DNA from: Siphonodentalium dalli
Lineage: Eukaryota > Mollusca > Scaphopoda > Gadilida > Siphonodentaliidae
Length of the DNA stretch: 64,000 nt
NCBI GenBank assembly: GCA_032622095.1
Contig: CP136061.1
Location: 251,607,582 to 251,671,581 of the forward strand
Reading direction: 5' to 3'
Numbering within the stretch: the stretch's first letter is position 1; every line of letters starts with the position of its first letter. Under the pieces are notes generated by a model. It was not told where the DNA came from and ran no database searches. It saw nothing but the letters and a program-made list of their open reading frames with translations. A program made the position numbers and the translations under genes. Positions 11,031 through 23,344 of this stretch are shown here, piece after piece.

Positions 11031-12290
11031 ATGGTCTGTTAATCTGCGCGTTTACTGCGCGAGAAAACGGAGAATTAAGATAAGAGACAGATGGGATAAG
11101 ATGCCCTCCATGCACACACGGCCATACTATCATAATGTCTTGATGCGGCCGATAACCATATGTTTCCCTCCAGAACATTTGATATAGGACTGTGTCCGTG
11201 TAAGAGGCAATAGTCTCTGTAGCTATTGTTTTCTTGTCATCTGGTAAATCGTGTCGATGAATACAGGTAGATTGAATAATGTCAACAAGGACTTATTTTG
11301 TACCGCAATAGTTACACATTGGACTGTTTTAAAAACTTCGATTTAGATCCATATAGAGCGTATATTGAGGTTAATAATGCCAATATGAGCCTATTTCACT
11401 CATTAAAATAGGCTTGTTAAGTGCTTATTTTCACGAGAACAGACTGATAAAGTTGACACAATTCTTCATCTTGGTACATTAAGTCAACCAAACCGCAATG
11501 TCATAGGAGTGCATGTGAAATTGGTTATGCTGACACTACAAGTCATAAGACATCCAATCGGAAGTCATTTCCGAAACTGAGGTCAAAATAATATATTGTC
11601 TGTTAACCCTTTACCCAAACAGAACGGCCCTGTGCCAATGCATTCTCATATATATGCCAGTCGACCATAGGTCGCCTCGCATATATAAGAGAATGCATTG
11701 GCTTAACACATATTAAAAATGATAAAATTGTTAAAGAATGTAAGAAAAAATGGTAAAAAGTGTTAACAAAAGATTTTATTTAGGCCAATGCATTATCTTA
11801 TATATGCGAGGCGACCTATGGTCGACTCGCATATATAATAGAATGCATTGGCACAGGGCATAACTGTAACCATCACAATGTGGTCAATGAACCGGTTCCA
11901 ATGATATCCATATTTGTATGGTGTTATTGAGACAGACCGAAGATATTTTAGGCTGTTGAAGCTTTATTTGGGCGTTTTTGGCCGGTTTGTTGGGTAAAGG
12001 GTTAATCTACTTGCTCACTGAGCGAGAAATCAGACAATTAAGATACGAGACTATGTCCTCCCCACACGACATCGGACGATGATTGCGATGGCCATACTAT
12101 GATAATGTCTTGATGCGGCCGATAACCATAGGTTTCCCTATATCCCATTTGATATACGACTGTGTCCGTGTGTAAGGTATATATTTATCATAGGTTTCCC
12201 TGTAGGACATTTGACATACGACTGCATCTGTGTAAGAGGCAATTGTCTCTGTAACTGTTTTCTTATCACGCAATAACGGGTCAATCAATC
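11031..12290 (+). repeat. Local segmental duplication split by a TTAA MITE
   Basis: The block 11031-11270 (GTCTGTTAATCTGCG, then TAATGTCTTGATGCGGCCGA) is repeated at 11596-12290 with the same order of landmarks (GTCTGTTAA, TAATGTCTTGATGCGGCCGA, ACTGTGTCCGTGT, AGAGGCAAT.GTCTCTGTA). In the second copy the MITE at 11607-12001 interrupts at TTAA. Inside the second copy a smaller ATAGGTTTCCCT block is also duplicated. Confidence 0.75.
11607..12001 (-). mobile_element. Family B TTAA MITE (copy B2)
   Basis: Flanked by TTAA at 11603-11606 and 12002-12005. The ends are CCCTTTACCCAAACA and TGTTGGGTAAAGGG. Hairpins lie at about 11633-11702 and 11783-11852. The uninterrupted paralogue at 11031-11050 carries a single TTAA, so target duplication on insertion is visible. 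The long arm is on the right. Confidence 0.88.
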
Positions 12291-12757
12291 CATTAACCGA
12301 ACGTCAATTGGTCGTGGCCAGACATGAACTTGGCTGGATTCTCTCTACAAGGTTATGCTGGGGCAGATAACATCGTCTTTCTAAATTATCGCGCGAAGCA
12401 TATTTTCCATAACTATGTAAATTTGCCTGTCTGATAATGGGTGTGCGAAGACATAATTTGTTATACCAATTGGTATCCGACATTTCATTTGGCTAAGAAG
12501 TCAACATATCCTCATGGAATTATGACCTAGATATTCACATAAGTTTATATTGGGCTCATTTGATTATCTAATAAGCCCATAGTGGATTTATACCCGTTAT
12601 GCCTTGTTATGGCGCGGGCCACCACGAAAACACATTATAAAGAGCGATCATCTCGTAAGTCGATTTAGTCATATTCAAATAATGTCGATATGGGCTTTAT
12701 TGTTTTTTCTAAATAAGTTCAATATTAACTTATTTTCATGAGAACAGACTGAAGCAG

Positions 12758-13557
12758 TTAAAGTGATGAGAAATACCCCGTTAGGGTGATCATATAGAAG
12801 TGGAGAATAATCTTGCTCAAAGTAGTTATTTTCACGAATATTAACCCTTTACCCAACAAACCGGCCAAAAACGCCCAAATAAAGCTTCAACAGCCTAAAA
12901 TATATTCGGTCTGTGTCAATAACACCATACAAATATGGATATCATTGGAACCGGTTTATTGACCACATTGTGATGGTTACAGTTATGCCCTGTGCCAATG
13001 CATTCTCTTATGTGCGAGTCGACCATATGTCGCCTCGTATATACAAGAGAATGCATTGGCCTCAAATAATTCTTTTTTTAACACTTTTTACCATTTTTTC
13101 TTACATTCTTTAACAATTTTATAATTTTTTCTTTCATTTTTTAACAATTTTTATAATATTTTTCTACATTCTTTGACAATTTTATCATTTTTAATATGTG
13201 TTAAGCCAATGCATTCTCTTATATATGCGAGGCGACATATGGTCGACTCGCATATATAAGAGAATGCATTGGCACAGGGCCGTTTTGTTGGGTAAAGGGT
13301 TAATCCAAATTGACACACACACGGTTATTCTGATATAATAATTAAATGCAATGACTCTCGATGGCGAAATCATTTGTTTGTGTTTATCGTCGATAGTTGC
13401 GTCCCGAATCGAGATGTAAATATTTACAATTGAGCATAGTTCAAACGATGGTTTCCATGGTCGATTTCTTTAACATTTTCGGCGATGTTAGTAGAATGCT
13501 ACATTCCCCAGTTTGGCATAACGCCTGAGTACTAACTTATCAGTTTCACACACCTGA
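12758..13557 (+). mobile_element. Family I repeat, interrupted copy (I1)
   Basis: This dispersed repeat runs from AAGTGATGAGAAATACC through GTTGCGTCCCGAATCGAGA and GATGTTAGTAGAATGCTACA to CAGTTTCACAC. Related copies are at 23345-23700 (reverse), 39881-40250 and 54993-55350. This copy is split by the TTAA MITE at 12845-13299. No protein was seen, and its own termini are unclear. Confidence 0.75.
12845..13299 (+). mobile_element. Family B TTAA MITE (copy B3) nested in family I
   Basis: Flanked by TTAA at 12841-12844 and 13300-13303, with ends CCCTTTACCCAACA and TTGTTGGGTAAAGGG. The spacer between the hairpins is expanded by repetition of TTTTTAACAATTTT-like blocks. The host repeat resumes in register after the right TTAA, which makes this an exact insertion. 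Confidence 0.9.
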
Positions 13558-13624
13558 ACAAGTCCATAATATGTCTTTAATGCCACGTGTTGGTTTGACA
13601 CCTGTTATTATTTGTTACATCGTA

Positions 13625-14115
13625 GTTGGGTTACAAAGATAAAAATAGGTCGATAAATACGTCAAAGATATCAGATCAGACGGTCCCCATACCACCAAGA
13701 TACAACAGGAACAACATTTCTTCAAAATACGCTTTAGTTATCAGAATCTATTTATTACAACAAAATAATGCTAACCACAGTCAACTATGTTATAAAATAT
13801 CCCAAAACGTGTTATTTATCTACATGTTGTTCAACAAAATATGACCGTTTTATCACTAACGTTTCACGAAATTTGACCGTGTTACCACTTGATTTTAGAG
13901 TTATCCATCTTCATCCGCAATTTTGTCCGAAACCCTCCGTTTGACCACGTGTTTCTGTGCCACATTTATTACACATCTCGAGAAATAACAAACTTAAAAC
14001 ATCAATATCTGATCACTCTGAGCTTTGATGGGTGGGCTCCTCGACTCGAATCAAATATTGTTTACCCCCGAAGCCAAATAAACAGTAATTTAGGAGCGTC
14101 TGATCGGATTGATTA
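13625..14115 (+). mobile_element. Family K dispersed repeat (copy K1)
   Basis: Landmarks are CGCTTTAGTTATCAGAATC, TTTGACCACGTGTTTC, CATCTCGAGAAATAAC, CTGAGCTTTGATGGGTGGG and GACTCGAATCAAATA. The same order is found reversed at 38552-38945 and in part at 45465-45665. In the other copies a 29-bp GACCCACCAGCATCATAG minisatellite lies alongside, so K may be part of a tandem-repeat-bearing mobile unit. Confidence 0.65.
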
Positions 14116-16383
14116 CCTTTAATGTTTATCTTATAGACGAGAACAAAACAATGAAAAATATGTGTTATCATTGTATGGCAAAATTATGTCGTAGTATTGG
14201 AATGAACTATAGCTTGAGACATTAGTTGCCTCTGTACTCTCTGCACTAATACACATCTCTCTCCATTTATTGCCTTCACGACTGGTTGCCATTCACAGTC
14301 GAATTAGTAGAGCCGGTCGTTATTAAGAGCTATAACTCAATCAAGTAAACGTATTATATAATGAAAAAGCACCGGAAATATCGGAAATCTAAAGAATTCA
14401 CACAACACTCACTAATTAAACTTATCTATGTTTATACCAAATCCATACCAGAGGTTACCCAGCGTATCCTTCGTCGCCAATATGCGACAAAGATGTGTCT
14501 GCACAATAGAACGACTTCTAATTTACACTAATAATTGGTCGCCCATGCAGTGCCTTTGTTATTTACAATTTTCCACCATATGTGTATGGACCAGAATCAA
14601 CTTGAAACTATATGTTATGATATACCCCTCATTTTTTGTTTATACCCATGAAATAATACCACAGAATAATACATTGCAATGATAAATTAATGTTTTTAAA
14701 AAGCCATGGAAACCGAGAGAGCTAATGAAATATATTTTTGTCAGTGCAATGTTTTCCGCATTCGAACCCGGGACCCACCCATGGCAAAACTCCTAACATC
14801 TAGTGGTTTAACTCCAGACAAAGCACACGGCTATGGACAAGAGACCAGGACACACCGGGCCAACCATGGTTGTACGGCCCGGTGTGAGGAAATCCTAGCA
14901 TCTAGATTGGCCTCAACTGAAGCTTTCCTATTGTTGGAAATTTGAAACCTCATACTCCCCCTCAGATAGCTACTGTGGCTATTGAATGGTTTATTAAAAC
15001 TCTATAAAAAAATGTCTTTATATTTGACAATTTAGTTCTTATATTTCACTGGAATGTTCTTCTAAGTTGAGTTGTAAAACATACATATTCGATTTACAAT
15101 ATAAAATTCACCCTATGCAATTAGTTTTTGTTGCAATGGTTACGAAATTACCAGTTAATAGCTTTGAACGACATTATTTTTACAAATTTATCATGCAGAC
15201 CACGAGTTCGACATGTCAATATTGCATCAATTTTAAACTTCGCGGTTACTAAAATGAAAATAGTAGAACAGCCAATCAGCGTCCAGTATTCTAATCGAGG
15301 TCAAGTCACAATGAATATTTAAATGATGGGCCGTGCGACTTGTAAAAAAAAATGAAAAAAAGTTGGAATTATCGACAGATTTCTCCTCTATAGAAATTGA
15401 TTACTGACAATGTGTTGATTTGTATGAGTAAATAAATTATTAGCCGACAAGAAATAACTACGTTCCATATATTTAGTTGATCGTTTGACCGATTTTTAAT
15501 GATAGTAAACTGTATGGGTGGTTAATTTAGAGACGCTTGGCGTCCATTGCTTCTGAACCGGATCAAATCGAAAAAAAAAGCTCTCCGGAGACAATATTCG
15601 GTGGTTAAAATTTAATCAAATGCAACGTGTGTGAATGTTTCTGATGGGAGTTTGTGGTATTTATTGAAAGATGAATTCTTTGCCGATCCATCCGTGTATA
15701 TATCGTTATCATTACTGGGGTGAATGGGCTAAATTTGTGCAACTCCCGAGCGATGGTGAAACGTTGAATTTCTACAGTGCCCCTTGTCTATATAATGTTC
15801 CATTAACGCGAAGAAGGCGCGTATAGAGGGCGGCGTATGTGGGCAGTGCAAAAAGGGGGCGGACAGCGGAGCGCGTTACAGGCCCCTGTGGTGTGTACTA
15901 TTTTCCCAGTGTTTGGAGTAGAATAGAATACAATATTTCAATTATCTCCCTTGAAAGCCAGTTACAATACATGCAGACAATGACAGATATGGACGAATCA
16001 ATAGACGCACCAACATTCTACAGAAATGCATTTCTACCGATAACTGGTAGTCATTCATAACCACAGATAGCTTGATCCAAATTAAAATGATAAAACCCAG
16101 TCAATTAGCAAAAGATGTTAATCTTGCAACGGGTCCACTGAGCTCATCAAGTCAAATCCCCAATAAACAAGGATGTTAAGCTTGCCTTGTGGACACGAAT
16201 TATTGATGTCGGTCTATACCAGACATGCTCACTTGTACGCTTTCGTCGTTCTCAGCTCGGTAGTTTGTGATTTCATGTCCGAAATCGAATACGATTATAT
16301 ATATATGTGTTTTAATAATTCTATAAAATGCATAATTACTCAATGTGTATATTGTTCACCAACAACCTTGGATGCGACATTCT
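14116..16383. other. No recognisable gene
   Basis: A/T-rich intergenic DNA. A small perfect palindrome, CACACCGGGCC...GGCCCGGTGTG, lies at about 14850-14885. A minus-strand GGGTTCGAATGC near 14760 resembles a tRNA B box, but no A box or cloverleaf accompanies it. Confidence 0.4.
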
Positions 16384-16809
16384 CGTAATATGTGTTAACG
16401 GTTAACCCTTTACCCAACAAAACGCCCAGAAAAATAGCCCAAATGAAGCTGCAACAGCCTAAATTATCTTGGGTCTGTCTCAATAGAACCATACAAATAT
16501 GGATATCATTGGAACCGGCTCATTGACCACATTGGTCGCCTCGCATATATAAGAGAATGCATTGGCCTAAAAACATTTCATTTTTTAACATTTTTTACCA
16601 TTTTTTCTTACATTCTTTAACAATTTTATAATTTTTTCTTACATTTTTTAACAATTTTTATAATATTTTTCTACATTCTTTGACAATTTTATCATCTTTA
16701 ATGTGTGTTAAGCCAATGCATTCTCTTATATATGCGAGGCGACATATGGTCGACTCGCATATATAAGAGAATGCATTGGCACAGGGCCGTAATATGTGTT
16801 AACGGTTAA
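16384..16809 (+). repeat. 22-bp direct repeats bracketing a MITE
   Basis: The 22-base sequence starting CGTAATATGTG and ending AACGGTTAA is present at 16384-16405 and again, identically, at 16788-16809. The first copy ends in the TTAA that precedes the element; the second begins where the element's right terminus should have continued. Confidence 0.9.
16406..16787 (+). mobile_element. Family B MITE lacking its right terminus (B4)
   Basis: The left end CCCTTTACCCAACA follows a TTAA. The first hairpin has lost its first half (CACATTGGTCGCCTC). The second hairpin (16711-16780) is intact up to GGCACAGGGC. The expected TTGGGTAAAGGG end is absent and is replaced by a copy of the left flank, indicating an aberrant integration or repair product. 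Confidence 0.8.
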
Positions 16810-17560
16810 ATCGGTCTGTACTCGATACCTTCTGGTCGAGCCATCGCTCATTACTCTTACCAATCATATTAAGGGAATCGTGTATTCCTCTTACCCATGG
16901 CTTGTTGAAAACGGTTTTACAATACAAAGTATATATAACATAACATAACATAGGCAATATAATAATTTGTTGTCTGTATATAGAGTATGTCGCCCACAAG
17001 TTGTCTTTATTTACAGACTCCTTTACTTATAGCCAAACTGGCTCCCTGTCCACAACTACCGGTTTACCAGGCATGCGACAGCCCTAATTTCCCGACCCCG
17101 CTCATTTGAGGTTTTCGCTATGGGGTTCAATACGTCCTTTCTGTGAGTGTTCACTACTTTTTGGAAATGTTCATTTATAAAGTTATTTGTAGTCAGCTTT
17201 TTTGGAGATCGCGCAGTGTTTACTATGAGAAGACGCTACTGTACGTGTATACCCCCCCCAGATCGCCGTATATATAACGCCCTCCCCAGTGGCCGACAAA
17301 TAACTGACAAACTTAGGCGAAAGCAATTTAAAGGCCACTTAATTTTCGAGTCACCAATTTTTTTTATAGTGCCTTGATATATACGGTTTTAATAACAATC
17401 TATGCCATAAATTATGATTATAATATTATAATGCATTACTACAGTATTTGGAACGTCTGTGTCTCAGAAGGTGCCCATAAAGTAATAGAAACTAAACTGA
17501 AATCATAAAATCATTTTCCCCGTTATGGCTCCCAGAATGCAACATAATTCAAACTATAGT
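16810..17560. other. No recognisable gene
   Basis: Intergenic. An ACATA pentamer run lies at about 16932-16947. The frame at 17147-17377 has no family signature that I recognise. Confidence 0.4.
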
Positions 17561-17632
17561 TTATTTTCAATGGAAGTGGAATAACTCTATCTCTAAATAT
17601 ATATAGAGTTATTCCGCTTCCATTGAAAATAA
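17561..17632. repeat. Palindrome, ~30-bp arms
   Basis: TTATTTTCAATGGAAG plus GAATAACTCTAT faces ATAGAGTTATTC plus CTTCCATTGAAAATAA, with one mismatch and a short A/T loop. Confidence 0.9.
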
Positions 17633-18009
17633 TAAGACTTTGTATAGAAACTTCAGCACAGACGTCAGTTTCTCAACACACACAACATGTTCACAGTTTA
17701 TTACACTGGATAAGTTGATAATACAATGTTTTGGAGCTTCCTCTTTCAAATGGTATATAATATGGCATATATATTATATAATGTGATTTGGGGGTTCAAT
17801 AGACTGGTTTATAACTATACAACTTTGTTTGTTGCAATTGCTTGCGCTGTTGAAAACCGTACATAATCAATGTGGCTCTACGTAGCCATTATTCAAATAT
17901 GTTGTAATACATATATTCTTAAAAGTTTCATGCCGACACTTGCTTTTGGTCGAACAGCGAAAATTACAACTTAAGAACTATAACGGTACTTTTCTTAACA
18001 TCATCAGTT

Positions 18010-18505
18010 TGCCCAAACAACATCATATCAGTTCAACAGGACTAAACCAGCATCATATCAAATTATCAGGACCCACCAGCATCATAGCAAGTTATCAGGA
18101 CCAACCAGAATCATAGTAAATTACCAGGACCCACCAGCATCATAGCAATTCAGCAGGACCCACCAGCATCATAGCAAATTATCAGGACCTACCAGCATCA
18201 TAGCAAATTATCAGGACCCACCAGAATCATAGTAAATTATCAGGATTCACCAGCATCACAAATTATCAGGACCCACCAGCTTCATAGTAAATTATCAGGA
18301 CCCACCAGCATCAAAGTAAATTATCAGGACCCACCAGCATCATAGCAAATCAGCAGGACCCACCAGAATCATAGTAAATTATCAGGACCCACCAGCATCA
18401 TAGCAATTCAGCAGAACCCACCAACAACATAGCAATTAAGCAGGTCCCAGCAGCATAATAGCACATTAGCAGGACCCACCAGCATCATAGTACATTAGCA
18501 GGACC
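18010..18505 (+). repeat. Minisatellite, 29-bp unit, ~16 copies
   Basis: Imperfect head-to-tail units of the form CAGGACCCACCAGCATCATA plus GCAAATTAT, with variants CAGAATCATAG and CAATTCAG. The same unit reappears at 39381-39500 and, reversed, near 45385-45410. It is therefore a dispersed rather than a single-locus satellite. Confidence 0.9.
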
Positions 18506-18790
18506 ACTTGACCAGGGGGTGAGTAAGCACCATAACGCACGACGAAGCTACACTGTAGATTCATTATTAATTGCCATGGAATTGTATATCGCTATTATTA
18601 TGAAACACCGATTTTTAATTACGTTTATTCTATTCTATTCTTGAATGAGTTTCCGCTACAAGGCATTTCAATACTGATAACATATGTTTCCTGATTCCGT
18701 TGTCCTTTAGTACAGAAGAAATTGATTGTTCTACGCCCATTTACTCACTGACACACATGGTACATTGGACGAATCATCCAACCTGAGTCA

Positions 18791-19172
18791 TTTGTAGAAT
18801 GATGTCCAACAGAGGGCTAGCATCACTAAATTCACCCTATGGGGACCTCATTCTGCTTAGGCCTCATCTTCTCTGGAAAGTTTCTTTATTATAAAATTTC
18901 TATAGAAACTTCTTCACATAGATTCTATTTCTTTTTTAGCTTAGTTTCTCCATATCCCCAAATTGGCAGACGACACATTGCATAGTCGAGGTTCCCAATG
19001 GGTGTACATGACAATATTCACCATTTGGAAACTTCAATCTGAGTCTATGTCTCCCATAGCGGATGAGGCCTGTGCAGAATGAGGTTCCCAGAGGGTGAAT
19101 ATGGTGATGCTAGCCCAAAACGGGCTAGCGTCACTAAATTCACCCTCTGGAGGCCTCATTCTGTAAATGACA
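18791..19172. mobile_element. Fold-back element (family M, copy M1)
   Basis: The terminal parts carry GGGCTAGCATCACTAAATTC with GGGACCTCATTCTG, and a mirror set TGAGGTTCCCAGAGGGTGAA with GGGCTAGCGTCACTAAATTC. The interior has GTCTGCCAATTTGGGGATAT-like sequence in reverse. The same parts occur at 55568-55895 and, shortened, at 33985-34112. No protein was recognised. Confidence 0.7.
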
Positions 19173-21059
19173 ATAGGTCTCATCTAAAGGTCGTAATGGA
19201 GATCCATATTAAGTTCAATAAACGGCTTGTTAACTAAGTATTTCCCACAAATGTCTAGGAATACTTCCACACATGTATTGTGCATGTAAGGGATAATTAC
19301 CGATTCTAATAACATTAATTCGGATTCAGAATGCATGAGGGGACGCATGACCCGAATGCTACTGAGCCAAATGTTCAAACACGAGGTAATTATCCCACTT
19401 AAACCACAAGCATCAGAGTGGCTCGCTATATATAGGGCATTGACATCACGCCCCCCCCCCCCGCTAAACCTACAATAACGAGTAATCGTCTGTATGTGGT
19501 CAAGGCGATAGGACAGCATCATTGCACGATTTTCACGTTGACCGGTATGTAAACCAGTATGCATGGTAGTAAGTCACTATATCCAAGGTGCGCACTACCC
19601 CGTGGGTGGAACCAGTGAGCTGCCCACGCAGATGATTTCTACCACAGAACGAGCCGGCGGCAAGGTCCTCGTATGTGCCCCCCCCCCCAATGTCCAGAAT
19701 ATTCACGATCAACACAGGAAAGGTTTGTCGTAAGTAATCTCCTAACACAATCACCATTGTTGATTCCAGTTTATATTGGTCTGACAGAGACGTGGCTATA
19801 TTGTACCAGTTGGGGTGTCAACTCTCCTTGAACCAGACCAAACTCCCATAATTCCATTTGTACCCCCTTGGGATTGAACATTCCAACGTGTGCCTGAAGT
19901 ATTCCAACTGTTGGAAATTTCCATCATGACCCCCCCCCCCCGCTAAGGTAACATTTCCAGGGAGGGTGTCACCAGGAAAAAAACGCCAGGATACAAGGTT
20001 GGAATTTTTTATTTATTTAATTTTTGGGAACCAACAACCCCGAAAAACAAATATTTTTTCTAGTCCGATCTCGGACATCCACCCCACCAACTCAAGTTTT
20101 TTCAAGGGCAATTGGGGACCCACCCCAAAGTTTAATGAAAAACTGTAAACATAACAGGATAAGGTACTATGATGTAATGCAGGCGCGTACATGTATAATG
20201 ATATCGGTTTGTGATTCGGCATAATTATGCCTTTAGACTGTGTAATTACATTAGCAAACCGAGTTCATTCCTTAAATATCACAATAGAAAAAACACAAAA
20301 TAGCTTTTTACCTTAGCAAGCACTATATATGAGAGTGAGAGATAGCTTTATGTATGTCATAGTATTCAGTTTATTTTTTAATTACATGATATGACCATTC
20401 CCTCATATATTACAGTGTAGAATGAAGCAGCCACACATATTTCAACTCAATGTACAAAAAGGTATTTATGTATTCTGGTCCACTCAAGTGGGGGGGGGGG
20501 GGTAAATGGAAATTGGTCATAGTGCTAAGAGCTATTACCGTCAGTTTCGTTTTGTTTATGAACCCATGGCCCAGAGCTTATTTCAGCCCAATTGCCCTTG
20601 ATCAACAGGAATGGCAAGAATATTCTAATATATAGAAAATTAATTATGATTGGTTGTTTTTCTAAAGGACATAATTGCAGGAAATTTATTGAATCAAGGA
20701 ACAATTAAGTTCTCCCTTATGATACCCAGATATGATGCCATGGATATATAAACTGCATTTGTTAAAAAAGATCATATTTATTGCAGAAGTTCTTGGTACC
20801 TGAAAATAGGGAAATTTTGAAGATGTTTCATAAAAGTATAGAAAGCCGACTTATAAAATCCAACTTATTACCGTTTATTAAATTTTGTGTCAAACTGATA
20901 ACATGTACCAAATTTCAAAAAGAAATTCCAGATTTAATTTGAGAATATCCAATTTGAAATATCGAGAATTTTAGTCAAATTGTGCGTTTAGGCCTAAAAT
21001 TAATGTTATACTATCTTATCAGTTGAGGACTTCTCCAACGCAGAGCATATAAGTCAGTT
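19173..21059. other. No recognisable gene; several C/G homopolymers
   Basis: Intergenic sequence with single-base runs of 11-13 C or G at about 19451, 19678, 19930 and 20490. No conserved protein motif was seen in either strand. Confidence 0.4.
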
Positions 21060-21311
21060 CTGTACTAAATATTTATTGATGAGTTTTTATCATTTATGAA
21101 ATATCAGATAATAAGTTCGACAAATTACCATTGGCCATTGTTAAATTTATTACCTGAACATTTCCCACCAATTAATAGAAATACTTCACCACTTATATTA
21201 TCTGTTCACTGTCTGTCGTCTACTGTTATTACTGGAACATCCCTCCAATTGAATAATAGGCAATTCGAATGTATATTTTTATAAATAACTCAATTCTGTA
21301 TAGAAAGGGTT
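21060..21311 (+). mobile_element. Family J repeat next to tandem array (J1)
   Basis: Contains CAGATAATAAGTTCGA, CTGTCTGTCGTCTACTG, TTATTAC.GGAACATCCCTCC and GAATAATAGGCAATTC, ending TGTATAGAAAGGGTTAA. Related blocks lie at 24800-25525, 28040-28290 and 32940-33070. The right end leads directly into the 41-bp minisatellite. Confidence 0.6.
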
Positions 21312-22004
21312 AAAGTGTGCCGCCATTCAGCAGGTTAATCATGATATCACTGAAAGTATGCCTCCATTCAGCAGGTTAATCATGATATCACTGAAAGTAT
21401 GCCTCCGTTCAGCAGGTTAATCATGATATCACTGGAAGTGTGCCGCCAATCAGCAGGTTAATCCAGATATCACTGAATGTATGCCGCCATTCAGCGGGTT
21501 AATCATGATATCACTGAAAGTATGCCGCCATTCAGCAGGTTAATCATGATATCACTGAAAGTATGCCGCCATTCAGCAGGTTAATCCAGATATCACTGAA
21601 AGTATGCCGCCATTCAGCAGGTTAATCCAGATATCACTGAAAGTATGCCGCCATTCAGCGGGTTAATCATGATATCACTGAAGGTATGCCACCATTCAGC
21701 AGGTTAATCCAGATATCACTGAAAGTATGGCGCCATTCAGCAGGTTAATCATGATATCACTGAAGTATGCCGCCATTCAGCAGGTTAATCCAGATATCAC
21801 TGAAAGTATGCCGCCATTCAGCAGGTTAATCATGATATCACTGAAAGTATGCCGCTATTCAGCAGGTTAATCCAGATATCACTGAAAGTATGGCGCCATT
21901 CAGCAGGTTAATCCAGATATCACTGAAAGTATGGCGCCATTCAGCAGGTTAATCATGATATCACTGAAAGTATGCGCCATTCAGCAGGTTAATCATGATA
22001 TCAC
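21312..22004 (+). repeat. Minisatellite, 41-bp unit, ~17 copies
   Basis: Units run CAGGTTAATCATGATATCAC plus TGAAAGTATGCCGCCATT. Two interspersed types differ at ATCATGATATC versus ATCCAGATATC, so the array has a mixed higher-order structure. The first unit abuts the TATAGAAAGGGTTAA end of family J. Confidence 0.95.
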
Positions 22005-22247
22005 TTCTTCAATGTTATGATACCTATTAGAAATGCAAATTGTCGCTACCGTCGGCCTTCGAAGTGTAGGAATTTAGCTATATTTTCGTCTTAATAGTAT
22101 ACCACGTTTGGAATTCATCAATTTCATTTACAATGCGTAATAATGTTTGACAAAGTCTCTCGCTGAATATGTTCGCAATACAATAAATGGCCTGTATTGA
22201 TTATTGACAACGACTTTAACAGTTCAACGGGAAACAACGCACACCGA

Positions 22248-22277
22248 GCTGTGGCTGTGGCTGTGGCTGTGGCTGTG
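22248..22277 (+). repeat. Hexanucleotide microsatellite (GTGGCT)n
   Basis: Five consecutive GTGGCT units with no interruption. Confidence 0.9.
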
Positions 22278-22880
22278 CATTCCTGCACGGGAAGATATCA
22301 GTCATGAGTTCTCAAACGCCCTTTATTGAATACACACTCTTAAATTATCTCGAATCATCAAAAATAATAAATGGGATGGCACTTTGTTGTGTCATTTTCA
22401 GCGCATTCACAAACAATCAGACTTAAACGATAGATGCTGTGTACGGCAAATTGCAAATCACAATCTATTTACTGTCGCGCGAATTGGTGCTGTCGCCATC
22501 CAGGAAGAAAGAACTTTGTATCCCAGGGATCGATAAATACCGTGTTGTTAAACAGCTAAACTATATAAATGCGATTGGCTAACTGCACTTAAGATGAAAT
22601 AACCTGTGCCAGATTCCCTTGTAGTAATTCGCTGCACTTATTTAAATTTAAACTAAGCCTAACCACATCAGTCTGGCGTTTTATAGTACGTTCATACACT
22701 GGCAAGTTTGCCTTTAAATTTTACAGGCAATTCATCAAAGAGGGCTGTAGTGTGCCAAAATGTAAACGACAAATTCCTTTTAATATGCGCATACCACTGT
22801 TTACTACCTTCGCAGTGAGATTTATGTTATTCTATAAGTTATTATACATTTGGCATTTGCCCGAAATTAGGCTTCAATAC

Positions 22881-23255
22881 TAGAGACCTTTCGCAAAATC
22901 ACGATTACGATTACAGATATGGACAATATCTTGCCCGTATACAGCCAAAAAAATCGATCCTTACGCCGCACGACAGTTCTTATGTCGAAATATACCCCAC
23001 TTATTTAAATTATGTGCAGATGTGTAAAGGGGGACGCACTAGCATTATCCGTGTGGTATATAACACACGGATAAGAACATGGGATATGAAAGAGACACAT
23101 ATAACTTTTTCCATCAACTATATGTGTAACTGAATATAGTGGGGCATATGCCGTCTCACCAATTAACCATCGTGGGTAAATTGTGAGGGTGTCCACCTTA
23201 CTATCACAATAAACCCTATCCGTAATCGTAATAGTGATTTTGCGAAAGGTCTCTA
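22881..23255. mobile_element. Family H MITE (copy H2)
   Basis: The ends are TAGAGACCTTTCGCAAAATC and GATTTTGCGAAAGGTCTCTA, followed inward by CGATTACGATTA/TAATCGTAATA. The terminal TA on both sides could be a TA target duplication, which would fit a Tc1/mariner-type origin. The interior matches H1 and H3 (ACACGGATAAGAACATGGGA). Confidence 0.82.
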
Positions 23256-23344
23256 TTGGCAAGAATCAATCGTGAAATAGCTCGATGCATTTCACCCCCC
23301 CCCCCCCAATAAGGAATTTTCCCGCTGTGTGGGGTATACTTAAG

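Noticed and set aside
14745-14800. tRNA or tRNA-derived SINE suggested by minus-strand GGGTTCGAATGC
   Set aside because: A B-box-like word alone. No A box, acceptor stem or cloverleaf could be found at the proper spacing.
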